Numbered from the stretch's first letter, positions 48,895 to 60,563 are shown. The stretch is DNA of 64,000 nucleotides from Idiomarina xiamenensis 10-D-4 (GCF_000299895.1 NZ_AMRG01000005.1:148993-212992), one strand, 5' to 3'. The notes: a model not told the origin generated them from the letters alone. Made by a program: numbers and translations.

Positions 48895-49764
48895 TTCGCC
48901 GCTCAATAATACCCAGTCTTCACGTTGCACCACTGGGGCAAAGCTGATCTGAGCTTGATAGGCTGCTTGCACGTCGTCTGCTTGGCGCGCCAAAATACCC
49001 GACATGGCGATTTTTCCTCGTTCGGCAACAAGCGCAAGTACGTTTTGGTTGAGTTCTCTTAGCGGCCCAGCTAAGACATTGGCGACTACCACCTCGGCGT
49101 TGACTTCGGGTTGTTGCTCGGGCAGATAGACCTGTAATCTATCGCTAACGCCATTACGCTCGGCATTCTCGCGTGAGGCTTTTAACGCTTGTTGGTCAAT
49201 ATCAATGCCAATCGCTTGTTCGGCGCCGAGTAACAGTGCGGCGATGGCTAAAATGCCCGAACCACAGCCAAAGTCAATGACGCGCTTACCGCTTAAATCT
49301 TGTTGCGCGAGCCAGTTTAAACATAACGCGGTAGTGGGATGGGTGCCGGTGCCAAACGCCATACCGGGGTCGAGCATCACGTTGACCGCATTGGGGTCGG
49401 GTACCTCGCGCCAAGTTGGGCAAATCCAGAGGTTGTCGGCACACTGAATGGGATGGAAGTTATCCATCCATTCGCGCTCCCAGTCTTTGTCTTCGAGGCC
49501 ATCAACCTTGTATTGAAAGTTGTCACGAAACAGTGCGGCTTGTGATAGTCGCTGGGTGATCGCATTAATGTCGCATGCGGCGTCGAATAAGCCGGTAACG
49601 AGCGTATGTTGCCAATAGGTCACTTCGCCAGCTTTAGGCTCGAAGATTGGGTTGTCTTCGCCGTCACGGTAAGTGACCGCTTGCGCGCCGTTACCCATCA
49701 ACATATCGCCCACTTGTGGTGCGTGCTCTTCGCTACTGGAGATAGTAAATTGAATCCACGGCAT
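48883..49764 (-). CDS. prmA: Ribosomal protein L11 methyltransferase
   Basis: Trimethylates L11 using SAM. The N-terminal L11-recognition domain (MPWIQFTISSSEEHAPQVGDML) precedes the methyltransferase domain with DPGMAFGTGTHPTT, VIDFGCGSGILAIAALLLGA and VVANVLAGPL. 293 residues, equal to E. coli PrmA. It is flanked by terminators on both sides, so it is transcribed alone, although in many relatives it follows accC closely. Confidence 0.97.
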   Translation of the reverse strand: MPWIQFTISSSEEHAPQVGDMLMGNGAQAVTYRDGEDNPIFEPKAGEVTYWQHTLVTGLFDAACDINAITQRLSQAALFRDNFQYKVDGLEDKDWEREWMDNFHPIQCADNLWICPTWREVPDPNAVNVMLDPGMAFGTGTHPTTALCLNWLAQQDLSGKRVIDFGCGSGILAIAALLLGAEQAIGIDIDQQALKASRENAERNGVSDRLQVYLPEQQPEVNAEVVVANVLAGPLRELNQNVLALVAERGKIAMSGILARQADDVQAAYQAQISFAPVVQREDWVLLSGERVS

Positions 49765-49797
49765 ATCGACAACCCCTATATAATGAACCGACTGACA

Positions 49798-49830
49798 TAA
49801 AAAAGGCTCGCTAAGTTTGCTTAGCGAGCC
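49798..49830 (-). terminator. Rho-independent terminator after accC
   Basis: A perfect 11-bp stem (GGCTCGCTAAG / CTTAGCGAGCC, loop of 4) followed on the minus strand by TTTTTTAT. It lies between accC and prmA. Confidence 0.92.
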
Positions 49831-49876
49831 GCAGAGTATAACGCGAAAGGCGCGTTAAAATCTGTTTTTGATGGCG

Positions 49877-51226
49877 TTAGTGGCCACCTAAGCCGAGCTT
49901 TTTCTCCAAATAGTGGATATTGGTACCACCATGTTGGAAGTTTTCGTCGGCCATGATCATCTTTTGTAGTGGCACATTGGTTTTAATACCTTCGATGATC
50001 AGTTCGCCTAGGGCGTTACGCATGCGGGCAATTGCGACATCGCGGTTTTCACCATAGGTGATCAGCTTGCCGATCATCGAGTCGTAATTAGGCGGCACTT
50101 TGTAATCGGCATAGACGTGCGAATCCCAACGCACACCCAAGCCACCGGGCGGATGGAAGCGACTGATCAAACCTGGTGACGGTACGAAGGTATCTGGATC
50201 TTCGGCGTTGATACGGCACTCAATGGCGTGACCTCGGATGACTACGTCTTCTTGCGAGATCGACAGCGCACGACCAGCGGCAATACGTAATTGCTCTTTG
50301 ATCAAGTCGATGCCGGTAACCATTTCGGTAACGGGGTGTTCTACCTGAATACGGGTGTTCATTTCGATAAAGTAGAACTCACCGTTTTCGTACAAGAATT
50401 CAAAGGTACCGGCACCGCGATAACCGATTTCAACACAGGCTTTGGCACAGCGTTCACCGATGTACTTGCGTAACTCTGGTGTAATACCTGGCGCTGGCGC
50501 CTCTTCGACGACTTTTTGATGGCGGCGTTGCATGGAGCAATCGCGTTCACCTAAATGCACGGCATTGCCTTGTCCGTCGGCGAGCACCTGAACCTCAACG
50601 TGACGTGGATTTTCTAAGAATTTTTCCATGTACACGATAGGGTTACCAAAGGCGGCACGCGCCTCTGACTGAGTCATACTGATGGCATTGATTAATTCGC
50701 TTTCTTGACGCACCACTCGCATACCACGACCACCACCGCCGCCAGCGGCTTTGATGATAACCGGATAACCAATACGCTTGGCCATTTTTAGGTTGCGTTC
50801 TTCGTTGTCGTCTAGCGCGCCGTCAGAGCCTGGTACACAGGGAACTCCGGCCTTTTTCATGGCGTTGATGGCTGACACTTTGTCGCCCATCAAGCGGATC
50901 ACGTCGGCGGTTGGGCCGACAAAGATGAAGCCTGAGTTTTCTACCTGCTCGGCAAAGTCAGCGTTTTCTGCCAAAAAGCCGTAGCCCGGGTGAATTGCGG
51001 CGGCATCGGTAATTTCTGCCGCGCTAATGATACGCGGAATATTCAGGTAGCTGTCGCCCGCTGGTGCTTTACCGATACAAATCGATTCATCGGCCAGCAG
51101 CACGTGTTTTAAATTTCTATCAACCGTCGAGTGTATCGCAACTGTTTTAATGCCTAGCTCTTTACAGGCACGCAGGATGCGCAACGCGATTTCACCACGG
51201 TTGGCTATCACTACTTTATCTAGCAT
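49877..51226 (-). CDS. accC: Biotin carboxylase subunit of acetyl-CoA carboxylase
   Basis: ATP-dependent carboxylation of biotin on AccB, the first half-reaction of fatty acid synthesis. ATP-grasp fold: [20 protein letters not shown] at the start, [14 protein letters not shown] glycine-rich loop, [14 protein letters not shown] active site. 449 residues, as in E. coli. It starts 21 bases after the accB stop and closes the aroQ-accB-accC operon before a strong terminator. Confidence 0.98.
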   Translation of the reverse strand: MLDKVVIANRGEIALRILRACKELGIKTVAIHSTVDRNLKHVLLADESICIGKAPAGDSYLNIPRIISAAEITDAAAIHPGYGFLAENADFAEQVENSGFIFVGPTADVIRLMGDKVSAINAMKKAGVPCVPGSDGALDDNEERNLKMAKRIGYPVIIKAAGGGGGRGMRVVRQESELINAISMTQSEARAAFGNPIVYMEKFLENPRHVEVQVLADGQGNAVHLGERDCSMQRRHQKVVEEAPAPGITPELRKYIGERCAKACVEIGYRGAGTFEFLYENGEFYFIEMNTRIQVEHPVTEMVTGIDLIKEQLRIAAGRALSISQEDVVIRGHAIECRINAEDPDTFVPSPGLISRFHPPGGLGVRWDSHVYADYKVPPNYDSMIGKLITYGENRDVAIARMRNALGELIIEGIKTNVPLQKMIMADENFQHGGTNIHYLEKKLGLGGH

Positions 51227-51247
51227 GATGGTTCCCTAACGGTGGTG

Positions 51248-51718
51248 TTATTCGATCACAAAAAGCGGCTGGTCAAATTCGACCGGTTCGCCGTTCTCCA
51301 CAAGCACCTTCTTCACCACACCGCCTTTATCGGCCTCGATCTGGTTCATCATTTTCATCGCTTCTACGATACACAGCGTGTCACCGGCCTTGACTTGCTG
51401 GCCTTCGACAGCAAATGGTTTAGCGTCGGGTGACGGCGCTTCATAGAAAGTACCGACCATTGGTGAGCGCACAATGTGGCCAGAAATTTCTTCGTTATCG
51501 CTCGCATTGCTGTCGCCAGCAGGCGCGGCTGGTGCGGCAGCTGGTGCTGGTTGTGGTGCAGGGGCAGGCATCGCGGCATATTGCATAGGCGCCTGCGGTG
51601 CTGGCTGGTTGCTATAACGGTTAATACGAACCGACTCTTCGCCTTCAGTAATTTCCAGTTCGGCGATGCCCGATTCTTCAACCAGCTCGATCAGCTTTTT
51701 AATTTTACGAATATCCAT
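51248..51718 (-). CDS. accB: Biotin carboxyl carrier protein of acetyl-CoA carboxylase
   Basis: Carries biotin on Lys122 in [18 protein letters not shown]. The N-terminal helix ([21 protein letters not shown]) is followed by an Ala/Pro-rich linker (about residues 35-65, repeated AP motifs) and the biotinyl domain with the thumb region. 156 residues, exactly the E. coli length. Between aroQ and accC in the classical operon. Confidence 0.98.
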   Translation of the reverse strand: MDIRKIKKLIELVEESGIAELEITEGEESVRINRYSNQPAPQAPMQYAAMPAPAPQPAPAAAPAAPAGDSNASDNEEISGHIVRSPMVGTFYEAPSPDAKPFAVEGQQVKAGDTLCIVEAMKMMNQIEADKGGVVKKVLVENGEPVEFDQPLFVIE

Positions 51719-51736
51719 GATCTTCCTTCACCTTGA

Positions 51737-52201
51737 TCAATCAACGGTTTGGCTTGTTTGCAAGTGTCTCGCAACGGCCTGCAAAGCCAGTGAGTAACCT
51801 TGTGCACCTAGCCCTACAATCACGCCCTGAGCGATGTCCGACAGATACGAGTGCTGCCGAAAGGGTTCGCGGGCATGAACATTAGACAGATGTACTTCAA
51901 TAAATGGGATAGCGACAGCAGCCAAGGCATCGCGCAGGGCAATGCTGGTATGGGTATATGCCGCCGGATTGATGATGATAAATGCGACCTGATCTTGCGC
52001 GGCTTGTTGTACCGCGTCGATGAGGCCATGCTCAGCATTAGATTGGCAACATTGCAGTTCGATATCCAACTCGGTGGCTTGAGCCTGTAAACGACGCTCA
52101 ATCGTCGCTAACGTCTCTGCGCCATAAATATCAGGCTCTCGCGAACCCAATAAGTTCAAATTTGGACCGTTTAGCAATAAAACTTTAGATTTATTTGTCA
52201 T
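51737..52201 (-). CDS. aroQ: 3-dehydroquinate dehydratase, type II
   Basis: Third step of the shikimate pathway, forming a dodecamer. Landmarks: [20 protein letters not shown] with the active-site Tyr, [31 protein letters not shown], and [17 protein letters not shown] with the catalytic His. 154 residues from ATG 52201, normal for type II; the frame extends to 52240, which would add 13 nonconserved residues. First gene of the aroQ-accB-accC operon. Confidence 0.95.
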   Translation of the reverse strand: MTNKSKVLLLNGPNLNLLGSREPDIYGAETLATIERRLQAQATELDIELQCCQSNAEHGLIDAVQQAAQDQVAFIIINPAAYTHTSIALRDALAAVAIPFIEVHLSNVHAREPFRQHSYLSDIAQGVIVGLGAQGYSLALQAVARHLQTSQTVD

Positions 52202-52369
52202 TTTGCTTTGAACTGCGTCGAACGTCGTGGTTTTCATCATATCATTAGTTAGACCACTGTCTGCAAGTCATTATAGATGAAAAATGACGACATGCAGCAA
52301 AATACTGGTCTTATCAGCAATTTTCGCAGCAAGTTATGGGGTGGGTTAGGCAGTTCGGCGATATCTTAA

Positions 52370-52399
52370 TAATAGGCCAGCATCATCGCTGGCCTATTA
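52370..52399 (-). terminator. Hairpin downstream of dsbD
   Basis: A perfect 12-bp inverted repeat (TAATAGGCCAGC / GCTGGCCTATTA) with loop ATCATC, 20 bases beyond the dsbD stop. The AT-rich outer part gives only a weak T tract (TTATTAAG on the minus strand), so termination efficiency is uncertain. The rest of the gap 52202-52418 shows no gene. Confidence 0.55.
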
Positions 52400-52418
52400 A
52401 TGACTTATCGACGCCCGT

Positions 52419-54260
52419 TTAATTGGCCGTCGGCAGTTGCCGTAAATGTTGCGTGAAGTCTTTGGCATCCAAAAAGCCAGTTACGCGTTCGCGACTAAGC
52501 TCATTGCCCTCACTATCAAAGAACATGATGGTGGGTAATCCCAACACCTGATAATGCTGTAATAGTTCGTTATTGATGGCGTTGTTGTTGGTGACGTCGG
52601 CTTGCAACAACAGGTACGGTTGTAGCGCCTGTTGCACTTCGGCTTGACTAAACGTACGTGCCTCGAACTCTTTACAGGCCACACACCAATCGGCATACAG
52701 GTCGAGCATGACCGGCTGACCGTTGTCATTGGCAACGCTAATACGCTGTTGTAAGTCGGCCAAATCACTGACGCGGGTGAATTGTAAGTGATGTTGTTGC
52801 TGACTGATTAACCGGTACTGCCAATAGCAGCCAGCGGCAACGCCGGCCAGTAGAACGATAGCGGCGATAACGCTGCGCGATGTATTACCTTGCCGTTTAA
52901 TATCGAACCACAGTAGTAACCCTGAAGCGACGAAGAACAATACCCACAAGGCGGCGCTGACGCTACTGTTTAAAAAGCGTTCCAGTAGAATCAGGGCGAC
53001 AGCAATCAGCAGTACGCCAAAGAACTTTTTGACGGTGTTCATCCAAGCCCCGGCTTTGGGTAACAACTTACCGCCACTGGTGCCGAAAATAATCAATGGG
53101 ATGCCCATGCCGAGGCTGAGCGCATATAAAATGCTAGCGCCTACCCAAACATCGCCTGATTGCGCGATATATAACAAAATGGCTGATAACGGAGCGGTGG
53201 TACAAGGCGAGGCGACCAAGCCCGAAATGGCACCCATGATGAATACGCCACCATAAGCGCCGCCGCTTTGCTTATTGCTGATGGCGTTCATCTTCTCTTG
53301 CCAACGTGCTGGCAGTTGAATTTCGTAGAGGCCGAACATACTCAACGCCAGCAGCACGAACAATACAGCGAGAATCACTAACACGACGGGATGTTGCAAG
53401 TAAGCCTGGTATTGCAGCCCGGCGAGAGCGACGACAACGCCTAAAATCGAGTAGGTTAATGCCATGCCCTGCACATAGACAAAAGATAAACCGAAGGCGC
53501 GGCGCGTGCTTAACTGTTGGTGTTGACCGACGATGATACCGGAGATGATCGGGTACATTGGGAATACACAGGGGGTAAAGGCTAAGCCTAAACCGAGTAG
53601 CAAAAACACACCCAAAGACACCAATAACGTCTGTTGTTGCAGCGAATCTAATAACGACGACGATGTCGCTGGGCCACTGTTGTCGGTTAGCTTATCGACT
53701 CGGTAATCGGTTTGTTCAGTGCTCCCCGAGGTTTGTCCAAGCGCACCGAGCACGTCGTTGCCGGAAGCACTGTCGCTGATATTGGATTTAACAGCATCTA
53801 GATAAACGACTTTCTCGGTGGGCGGATAACATAGGCCAGCGTCGGCACAACCCTGATATTGAATGGTTAAGGTGTCACCCGCATGGATGTTCTCTAGGTC
53901 GACGGCTACAGTGACCTGGCGTCGGTAGATCTGCGAGTCGCCAAAGTAATCGTCGTGATGGTCGATGCCTTTGGGTAAGTCTAGTGCGCTGATTTGCGCC
54001 TGCTCAGGACTGTTACTGATGGCAAATCGATGTTGGTACAAGTAGTAGCCAGCGCGAATATCCCAGTTCAGCAATAAGCGCGAGCCGTGTTGGCGAAAGT
54101 CAAATTGAAAGGCTTCATCGACCGGCAAAAATTGCTGTTTTTGCTGTAATAAGTCGGCCACAGGATCGCTTTGCGCGGAGGCGTTGCTGACGCCAACGAC
54201 CAGCAGCAGTAGCGTGGCGCATAAGCGCACAGTGGTTTGTAACCATTTACTCATTTTCAT
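52419..54260 (-). CDS. dsbD: Thiol:disulfide interchange protein DsbD
   Basis: Transfers electrons from cytoplasmic thioredoxin to periplasmic DsbC/DsbG and CcmG. A signal peptide, then the alpha domain with the Cys pair in GCADAGLCYPPTEK, eight transmembrane helices with the redox Cys in FTPCVFPMYPIISG and ASPCTTAPLSAIL, and a C-terminal thioredoxin-like domain with YADWCVACKEF. 613 residues. The start overlaps the cutA stop by about 14 bases (ATG 54260 or 54254), indicating coupling in a cutA-dsbD operon. Confidence 0.96.
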   Translation of the reverse strand: MKMSKWLQTTVRLCATLLLLVVGVSNASAQSDPVADLLQQKQQFLPVDEAFQFDFRQHGSRLLLNWDIRAGYYLYQHRFAISNSPEQAQISALDLPKGIDHHDDYFGDSQIYRRQVTVAVDLENIHAGDTLTIQYQGCADAGLCYPPTEKVVYLDAVKSNISDSASGNDVLGALGQTSGSTEQTDYRVDKLTDNSGPATSSSLLDSLQQQTLLVSLGVFLLLGLGLAFTPCVFPMYPIISGIIVGQHQQLSTRRAFGLSFVYVQGMALTYSILGVVVALAGLQYQAYLQHPVVLVILAVLFVLLALSMFGLYEIQLPARWQEKMNAISNKQSGGAYGGVFIMGAISGLVASPCTTAPLSAILLYIAQSGDVWVGASILYALSLGMGIPLIIFGTSGGKLLPKAGAWMNTVKKFFGVLLIAVALILLERFLNSSVSAALWVLFFVASGLLLWFDIKRQGNTSRSVIAAIVLLAGVAAGCYWQYRLISQQQHHLQFTRVSDLADLQQRISVANDNGQPVMLDLYADWCVACKEFEARTFSQAEVQQALQPYLLLQADVTNNNAINNELLQHYQVLGLPTIMFFDSEGNELSRERVTGFLDAKDFTQHLRQLPTAN

Positions 54261-54588
54261 TGTTAGCGGTGCCCTCGGTGCTCTCCCTTAACCACGTTAA
54301 ATAGGCGGGTAAACCGCTGGTGATGGGTAACGCAATCAGTTCGGGAGTATCGTAAGGGTGTAATTGTAACACCCGTTGCTCAATTTCGTCATAGCGACTA
54401 CGCGTCGATTTAATCAACAACAGCAATTCCGGGTCATCATGGACCTCGCCTTGCCAACGATAAACCGAATTGATGCCACTGATGATGTTAACGCAGGCAG
54501 CGAGTTGTTCGTCAACTAGCTGACGGGCGATGCTATTGGCGCTGTTTTGATCGGGACAAGCGCAAAGTAATAATTGTGGTTCGGACAT
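54247..54588 (-). CDS. cutA: Divalent-cation tolerance protein CutA
   Basis: Small trimeric ferredoxin-like protein linked to copper tolerance. LLLCACPDQNSANSIARQLVDEQLAACVN and INSVYRWQGEVHDDPELLLLIKS are the family core, ending with HPYDTPELIALPI. 113 residues from ATG 54588, which has TAGGAGAAG upstream. The frame to 54657 adds an N-terminus that is not conserved. It overlaps dsbD downstream, as in enterobacteria. Confidence 0.95.
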   Translation of the reverse strand: MSEPQLLLCACPDQNSANSIARQLVDEQLAACVNIISGINSVYRWQGEVHDDPELLLLIKSTRSRYDEIEQRVLQLHPYDTPELIALPITSGLPAYLTWLRESTEGTANNENE

Positions 54589-54682
54589 CTTACTTCTCCT
54601 ATGTCTGATAAACCTATGGTAACAACTACTACGTGACTGTTTGTAGATAGGGTGCATATAGAAAAAAATTTATCATCGCCCC

Positions 54683-54710
54683 CTTGTGTTTCAGATTTTC
54701 ACCCCTATCT
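54683..54710 (+). promoter_or_regulatory. Sigma-32 heat-shock promoter of groESL
   Basis: CCCCCTTGTG (the -35 core is CTTGTG at 54683-54688), a 13-base spacer, and CCCCTATCT (54702-54710), close to the CTTGAA / CCCCATnT heat-shock consensus and laid out like the E. coli groE promoter. The leader to the groES ATG is about 70 bases and contains a small GCCC-GCAA-GGGC hairpin. Confidence 0.72.
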
Positions 54711-54783
54711 CCTAGGCACTGAATTTAAAACGCCCGCAAGGGCATTTGTTAAAACCCTAAAATAGGTATAGGAGTTATCAACG

Positions 54784-55077
54784 ATGAAACTTCGTCCTTT
54801 ACATGATCGCGTGATCATCAAGCGTTCAGAAGCGGAAACTAAATCTGCTGGCGGTATCGTACTGACCGGTTCTGCTGCAGAAAAATCAACGCGTGGTGAA
54901 GTGGTTGCAGTCGGCAACGGCCGAGTCCTCGATAACGGTGACGTAAAAGCGTTAGACGTTAAAGTGGGTGATCAGGTGCTGTTCAACGAAGGTTACGGTG
55001 TTAAAACCGAGAAAATCGACGGCGAAGAATACTTGATCATGAGCGAGTCTGACATTTTAGCCATTGTTGAAGGCTAA
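54784..55077 (+). CDS. groES: Co-chaperonin GroES
   Basis: Lid of the GroEL folding chamber. [27 protein letters not shown] contains the mobile loop, and the [13 protein letters not shown] and [14 protein letters not shown] segments are canonical. 97 residues as usual. The ATG follows ATAGGAGTTATCAACG. groEL starts 52 bases after the stop in one operon under the heat-shock promoter. Confidence 0.98.
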   Translation: MKLRPLHDRVIIKRSEAETKSAGGIVLTGSAAEKSTRGEVVAVGNGRVLDNGDVKALDVKVGDQVLFNEGYGVKTEKIDGEEYLIMSESDILAIVEG

Positions 55078-55117
55078 GCACAGACGTTCATCTTTCGGTT
55101 TAATCACAGAATGTTGA

Positions 55118-56779
<1,662 letters not shown>

Positions 56780-56813
56780 TGCCTACCTAAATCGCCATGC
56801 GATTGTTAGAAAG

Positions 56814-56840
56814 AAGGGAGCCGCTTGGCTCCCTTTTTTA
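56814..56840 (+). terminator. Rho-independent terminator after groEL
   Basis: AAGGGAGCC and GGCTCCCTT pair perfectly around GCTT, followed by TTTT. Confidence 0.93.
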
Positions 56841-56984
56841 TTGTCAGTCGGTATTGCTGCGCTTAGTCATAGCAATGCCATGATTTACATGCTCTTATAA
56901 TGCTTGGCGTGACTGCGGAATTTTTGTACATTTTGGTGGTCGAAGTGATAACAATGACAAACTAACATCTGACTGGAGGTGTGT

Positions 56985-57488
56985 ATGTCTGTTTCAAAAC
57001 TAACGGCTCTAGCCATCTTATTAAGCGGCGCAGCTTGGCAGGCATCGGCTGCCACTGCTGAAGTGACTTGGTCTAACGTTGATAATTATAGCGATATTCG
57101 TGCAGCGAACGAGAATCAGCAGAAATTTGAACAACGCATTAAAGATCGCCTAACCGAGCACTTTCAAGAGCTGGCTGCGAAGTTACCGGAATCGCAAAAG
57201 TTGACGGTGAATGTTACCAATTTGGATTTGGTCGGCCGTGTTGAACCGACTTATGGTCATTCTGGTGCGGGTGAGTTACGTATTGTCAAGCGCGTTGACT
57301 TTCCCAAAATTAATTTCACCTATGCATTGGCCGACGCGCAAGGTAATCAGGTCAGTGGCGGTGATGTGGTCTTGAAAGATATGGGATTCGATTTTGGCAG
57401 CGCGCAAGCGCGCATCAGCCGCGACGACCTATATTTCGAAAAGCGCATGATTGACGAGTGGTTTCAAAAGAATTTACAGCAGGGCTAA
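56985..57488 (+). CDS. DUF3016 family exported protein
   Basis: 167 residues with a cleavable signal peptide (AILLSGAAWQASAATA). The mature part begins AEVTWSNVDNYSDIRAANENQ and continues ELAAKLPESQKLTVNVTNLDLVG, the DUF3016 signature; the function is unknown. ATG 56985 follows CTGGAGGTGTGT, and a GTG two codons earlier is less likely. Its stop abuts the stop of the converging short gene. Family members are common in Shewanella and Alteromonas relatives. Confidence 0.85.
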   Translation: MSVSKLTALAILLSGAAWQASAATAEVTWSNVDNYSDIRAANENQQKFEQRIKDRLTEHFQELAAKLPESQKLTVNVTNLDLVGRVEPTYGHSGAGELRIVKRVDFPKINFTYALADAQGNQVSGGDVVLKDMGFDFGSAQARISRDDLYFEKRMIDEWFQKNLQQG

Positions 57489-57797
57489 TTAACCCTGCTG
57501 TCTGATGGCTTTTAAACGGGCCAACGTTTCGGTTAATAATTGCAAGCGCTGCACCAGCGCTTGCAGCAACTCTTCATTATTTTTATCGTTCTGCCATTGC
57601 TGAAAGTAGTCGGTGGTTTCGGTCAAATATGGCTGAAACTTATTGCTGCGTACGTTAAACACACTGTCTTCGGTAAAAATATCGGCAAATTTAGCTTGCC
57701 CCTGACGGCGCATATCGTCGATATATTGATCGGCGTCGAGCACCTGTCGATACAGGTTTTGTAAATGCTGTTGTAGCTTTTCTTCCAAGGCTTGCAT
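57489..57797 (-). CDS. Short helical protein, possibly PriC-like
   Basis: 102 residues, mostly amphipathic helix (LEEKLQQHLQNLYRQVLDAD, LVQRLQLLTETLARLKAI), soluble, no Cys. The pattern FNVRSNKFQPYLTETTDYFQQW loosely recalls the N-terminal part of the primosomal protein PriC, but the protein is only about 60 percent of PriC length and I cannot confirm homology. It ends directly against the DUF3016 stop and lies 17 bases downstream of epmB on the same strand, probably in its transcript. Confidence 0.65.
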   Translation of the reverse strand: MQALEEKLQQHLQNLYRQVLDADQYIDDMRRQGQAKFADIFTEDSVFNVRSNKFQPYLTETTDYFQQWQNDKNNEELLQALVQRLQLLTETLARLKAIRQQG

Positions 57798-57814
57798 GAC
57801 TATCCTTTGACTGC

Positions 57815-58834
57815 TTAATGATCGGTCATCACCGGCATCATCGGTGACTTACTCAATTTGTTCGCTTCTTCTCTGACTAAACGAGGCACTAAAAAGCCGG
57901 GTAAGCAGGTTAGCATTTGTTGCCACAGTTGTTGTGCTCGCTCATCGCTAACGGCAAAATGGCTGGCGCCCTTTACCTTGTCTAGTTGGTGCAAATAATA
58001 CGGCAAAACGCCGCCACTAAAAAGTCGCTCGCTAAGAGTGCTTAGCGCGTCTAGGTTATCGTTAACACCCGCTAGCAAAACACTTTGGTTAAGCAGAGTT
58101 ATGCCCTGACGCTGCCAATTCTGCAACTTGCCAAGTAGTTCGTCGCTAAGCTCTTGCGCGTGATTAGCATGAATCACCAACACACTTTGCAGGCGACTTT
58201 GGCTTAGGCTAGCAGCAAGCTCGTCGGTGAGCCGGCTTGGGATGACAACCGGTAAACGTGAATGAATACGTACACGCTGTAATTGCGGCAGCTGCGCCAA
58301 TTGCGCAAGTAGCTCGGCCAGTTGGCGGTCATTCGCCATCAACGGATCGCCACCGCTTAAAATCACCTCGTTCACCGCCGGTTGGTTGGCAATGTAGGCT
58401 AGCGCTTGTTGCAATGTCTGACGGTCTAGACGGTGTTCTTGGTAAGGGAAATGGCGTCGAAAACAATAGCGACAGTTAACTGCACAGCCACCCTTTAAAA
58501 CCAGTAACACGCGCGATGGATACTTGTGTAACAAGCCGGGGACCGGTCCTTGCTGTTCAGCCAATGGGTCACTGGAATAATCAGCAGGTGATTCAAACTC
58601 GGCTGCTTGCGTCATCACTTGACGTAATAGTGGATCGTCGGCGTTACCGTATTGCATTTGTGCCACAAATGGGCGTGGTACGCGCAATGCAAAAAGACGT
58701 CGTGCAGCCTCATCATGGCTATTCGCTAAATGAGCCAAGCCGACGGCCTCGAGTAATTGTTGCGGCTCGGTGATTGCTTGCGCGAGCTCTTGTTGCCATT
58801 GTGGACGAACCGATAACGCTGCTACTTGCGTCAT
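57815..58834 (-). CDS. epmB: EF-P (R)-beta-lysine synthase, lysine 2,3-aminomutase EpmB
   Basis: Radical-SAM, PLP-dependent conversion of alpha- to beta-lysine used to modify EF-P. The cluster motif CAVNCRYCFRRHFPYQ holds three Cys in CxxxCxxC spacing, and GGDPLMANDRQL and LLNQSVLLAGVND follow; the C-terminal HQLDKVKGASHF carries the PLP Lys. 339 residues against 342 in E. coli. It is divergent from efp, the substrate protein, with a 148-base gap. Confidence 0.96.
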   Translation of the reverse strand: MTQVAALSVRPQWQQELAQAITEPQQLLEAVGLAHLANSHDEAARRLFALRVPRPFVAQMQYGNADDPLLRQVMTQAAEFESPADYSSDPLAEQQGPVPGLLHKYPSRVLLVLKGGCAVNCRYCFRRHFPYQEHRLDRQTLQQALAYIANQPAVNEVILSGGDPLMANDRQLAELLAQLAQLPQLQRVRIHSRLPVVIPSRLTDELAASLSQSRLQSVLVIHANHAQELSDELLGKLQNWQRQGITLLNQSVLLAGVNDNLDALSTLSERLFSGGVLPYYLHQLDKVKGASHFAVSDERAQQLWQQMLTCLPGFLVPRLVREEANKLSKSPMMPVMTDH

Positions 58835-58982
58835 AAAATACCTTTAACCACGGTTAAATCAGCAGAAGACTGGGCTTATCTGCGTATTTCTAGCTAAGCC
58901 GTGCTTATTTTACCTGAAAATCGCTAAGCTTTGGTTTATTATTGGCGCCTGAACATCACGATGACGTTGCGAAGAGGACTTT

Positions 58983-59552
58983 ATGGCATCGTATAGCACC
59001 AGTGAATTCAAGGCAGGTTTAAAAATCATGCAAGATGGCGAGCCTTGCGCCATTGTTGAAAATGAAATGGTTAAGCCGGGTAAAGGACAAGCCTTTAACC
59101 GCGTCAAAATTCGTAAGTTGATCAGCGGCAAAGTGGTCGAAAAGACGTTCAAGTCTGGCGATTCAGTAGAAGCCGCTGATGTGGTCGATTTAGAGCTGTC
59201 TTATTTATATAACGATGGCGAGTTTTGGCACTTCATGAATAACGAAACTTTTGAGCAGTTGGCGGCCGATGAAAAAGCGGTTGGTGACACGCAAAAATGG
59301 TTGGTTGAGCAAGATGTGTGTACCTTGACCTTGTGGAACGGTAACCCGATTAATGTAACGCCACCTAATTTTGTCGAGCTGGAAATTATCGAAACCGACC
59401 CAGGCTTGAAAGGTGATACCGCCGGTACTGGTGGTAAGCCAGCGACACTGAGCACCGGTGCGGTTGTGCGCGTGCCTTTATTCGTACAGATTGGCGAAGT
59501 CATTAAAGTCGATACGCGTAGCGCCGAATACGTCTCTCGCGTACAAAAATAA
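58983..59552 (+). CDS. efp: Elongation factor P
   Basis: Relieves ribosome stalling at polyproline. 189 residues. The modification site is Lys34 in [16 protein letters not shown], where beta-lysylation by EpmA/EpmB occurs, consistent with both enzymes being neighbours. The KOW-like domain and the two OB domains ([44 protein letters not shown]) are complete. The ATG follows GCGAAGAGGACTTT. Confidence 0.98.
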   Translation: MASYSTSEFKAGLKIMQDGEPCAIVENEMVKPGKGQAFNRVKIRKLISGKVVEKTFKSGDSVEAADVVDLELSYLYNDGEFWHFMNNETFEQLAADEKAVGDTQKWLVEQDVCTLTLWNGNPINVTPPNFVELEIIETDPGLKGDTAGTGGKPATLSTGAVVRVPLFVQIGEVIKVDTRSAEYVSRVQK

Positions 59553-59557
59553 GTGCA

Positions 59558-60541
59558 ATGACGATAACTGATGAATGGCGCCCGTCGGCGTCAATGCCGA
59601 TGCTTGAGCAGCGCGCTAAGCTGTTTGCTGCCATTCGTCAGTTCTTTCAACAACGACAAGTGTTAGAAGTCGATACGCCCCTATTAGCGTCTGCTGGGGT
59701 TACCGATGTCCATTTAGAAAACCTGATCACCGAGCTGAGTGGCGATACCATTGCCAGCGCCAGCCAACTTTATTTGCAAACCTCTCCTGAATACGCGATG
59801 AAGCGGCTGTTGGCGGCTTATCCCCGTTGTATTTATCAGTTGGGTAAAGTGTTTCGTAATGACGAGCAAGGCCGCCTGCATAATCCTGAATTTACCTTAC
59901 TAGAGTGGTATCGCGTCGGTTTTGACGACCAACAGTTGATGCTTGAGGTGGATGACTTGTTGCAAAGCTGCGCGGGGTTACCCGCGGCACGACGGGTCAG
60001 TTATCAGCAGGCCTTTATTGAGGTGTTAGGGGTTGATCCACTGACTGCAGAAGGTATTGCGCAGCTGCGACAGCGGTTGTTAGCCGATGCTCGTTATAGT
60101 GGCTGGATCAATGCCGCGAGCGACGCCGACACATTGTTGCAAGTGGCCATGGCCGAATGGGTTGAGCCCGTTATTGCACAGCAACAACCGGTAGCGATTT
60201 ATCATTTTCCGGCATCGCAAGCATCGTTGGCTCGGCTTGACCAAGACGACCCTCGAGTGGCACGACGATTCGAGTTTTTTTACCGGGGTGTCGAGTTAGC
60301 TAACGGTTTTTATGAGTTGACTGATGCGGCAGAACAAGCGCAGCGCTTTGCTGCCGATAACCAGGCTCGGCAAGCGCGAGGATTAGCGACGAAAAAAATT
60401 GATGAGCGCTTGCTCGCATCGCTACGCGCTGGCTTACCGGACTGCGCTGGCGTGGCATTAGGCGTGGATCGTTTACTCATGTTGATCAGTAAGGCGGAAC
60501 ATATTGCCGAGGTTTTACCCTTCGCCATCGACCGCGCCTAA
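59558..60541 (+). CDS. epmA: EF-P-lysine lysyltransferase EpmA
   Basis: Class II aminoacyl-tRNA-synthetase-like enzyme (GenX/PoxA/YjeA) that attaches beta-lysine to EF-P. It lacks the anticodon domain of LysRS; the class II motifs are FRNDEQGRLHNPEFTLLEWYR, ELANGFYELTDAAEQ and GVALGVDRLLML. 327 residues against 325. It starts 6 bases after the efp stop, forming an efp-epmA operon rather than the separate loci of E. coli. Confidence 0.96.
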   Translation: MTITDEWRPSASMPMLEQRAKLFAAIRQFFQQRQVLEVDTPLLASAGVTDVHLENLITELSGDTIASASQLYLQTSPEYAMKRLLAAYPRCIYQLGKVFRNDEQGRLHNPEFTLLEWYRVGFDDQQLMLEVDDLLQSCAGLPAARRVSYQQAFIEVLGVDPLTAEGIAQLRQRLLADARYSGWINAASDADTLLQVAMAEWVEPVIAQQQPVAIYHFPASQASLARLDQDDPRVARRFEFFYRGVELANGFYELTDAAEQAQRFAADNQARQARGLATKKIDERLLASLRAGLPDCAGVALGVDRLLMLISKAEHIAEVLPFAIDRA

Positions 60542-60563
60542 CTGCAAAATTTTTTCTGTTGCT

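Noticed and set aside
54729..54783. Possible RNA thermometer in the groES leader
   Set aside because: The GCCC-GCAA-GGGC hairpin is short and does not reach the ribosome binding site; the CCT/AGG pairing near AGGAG is too weak to argue for.
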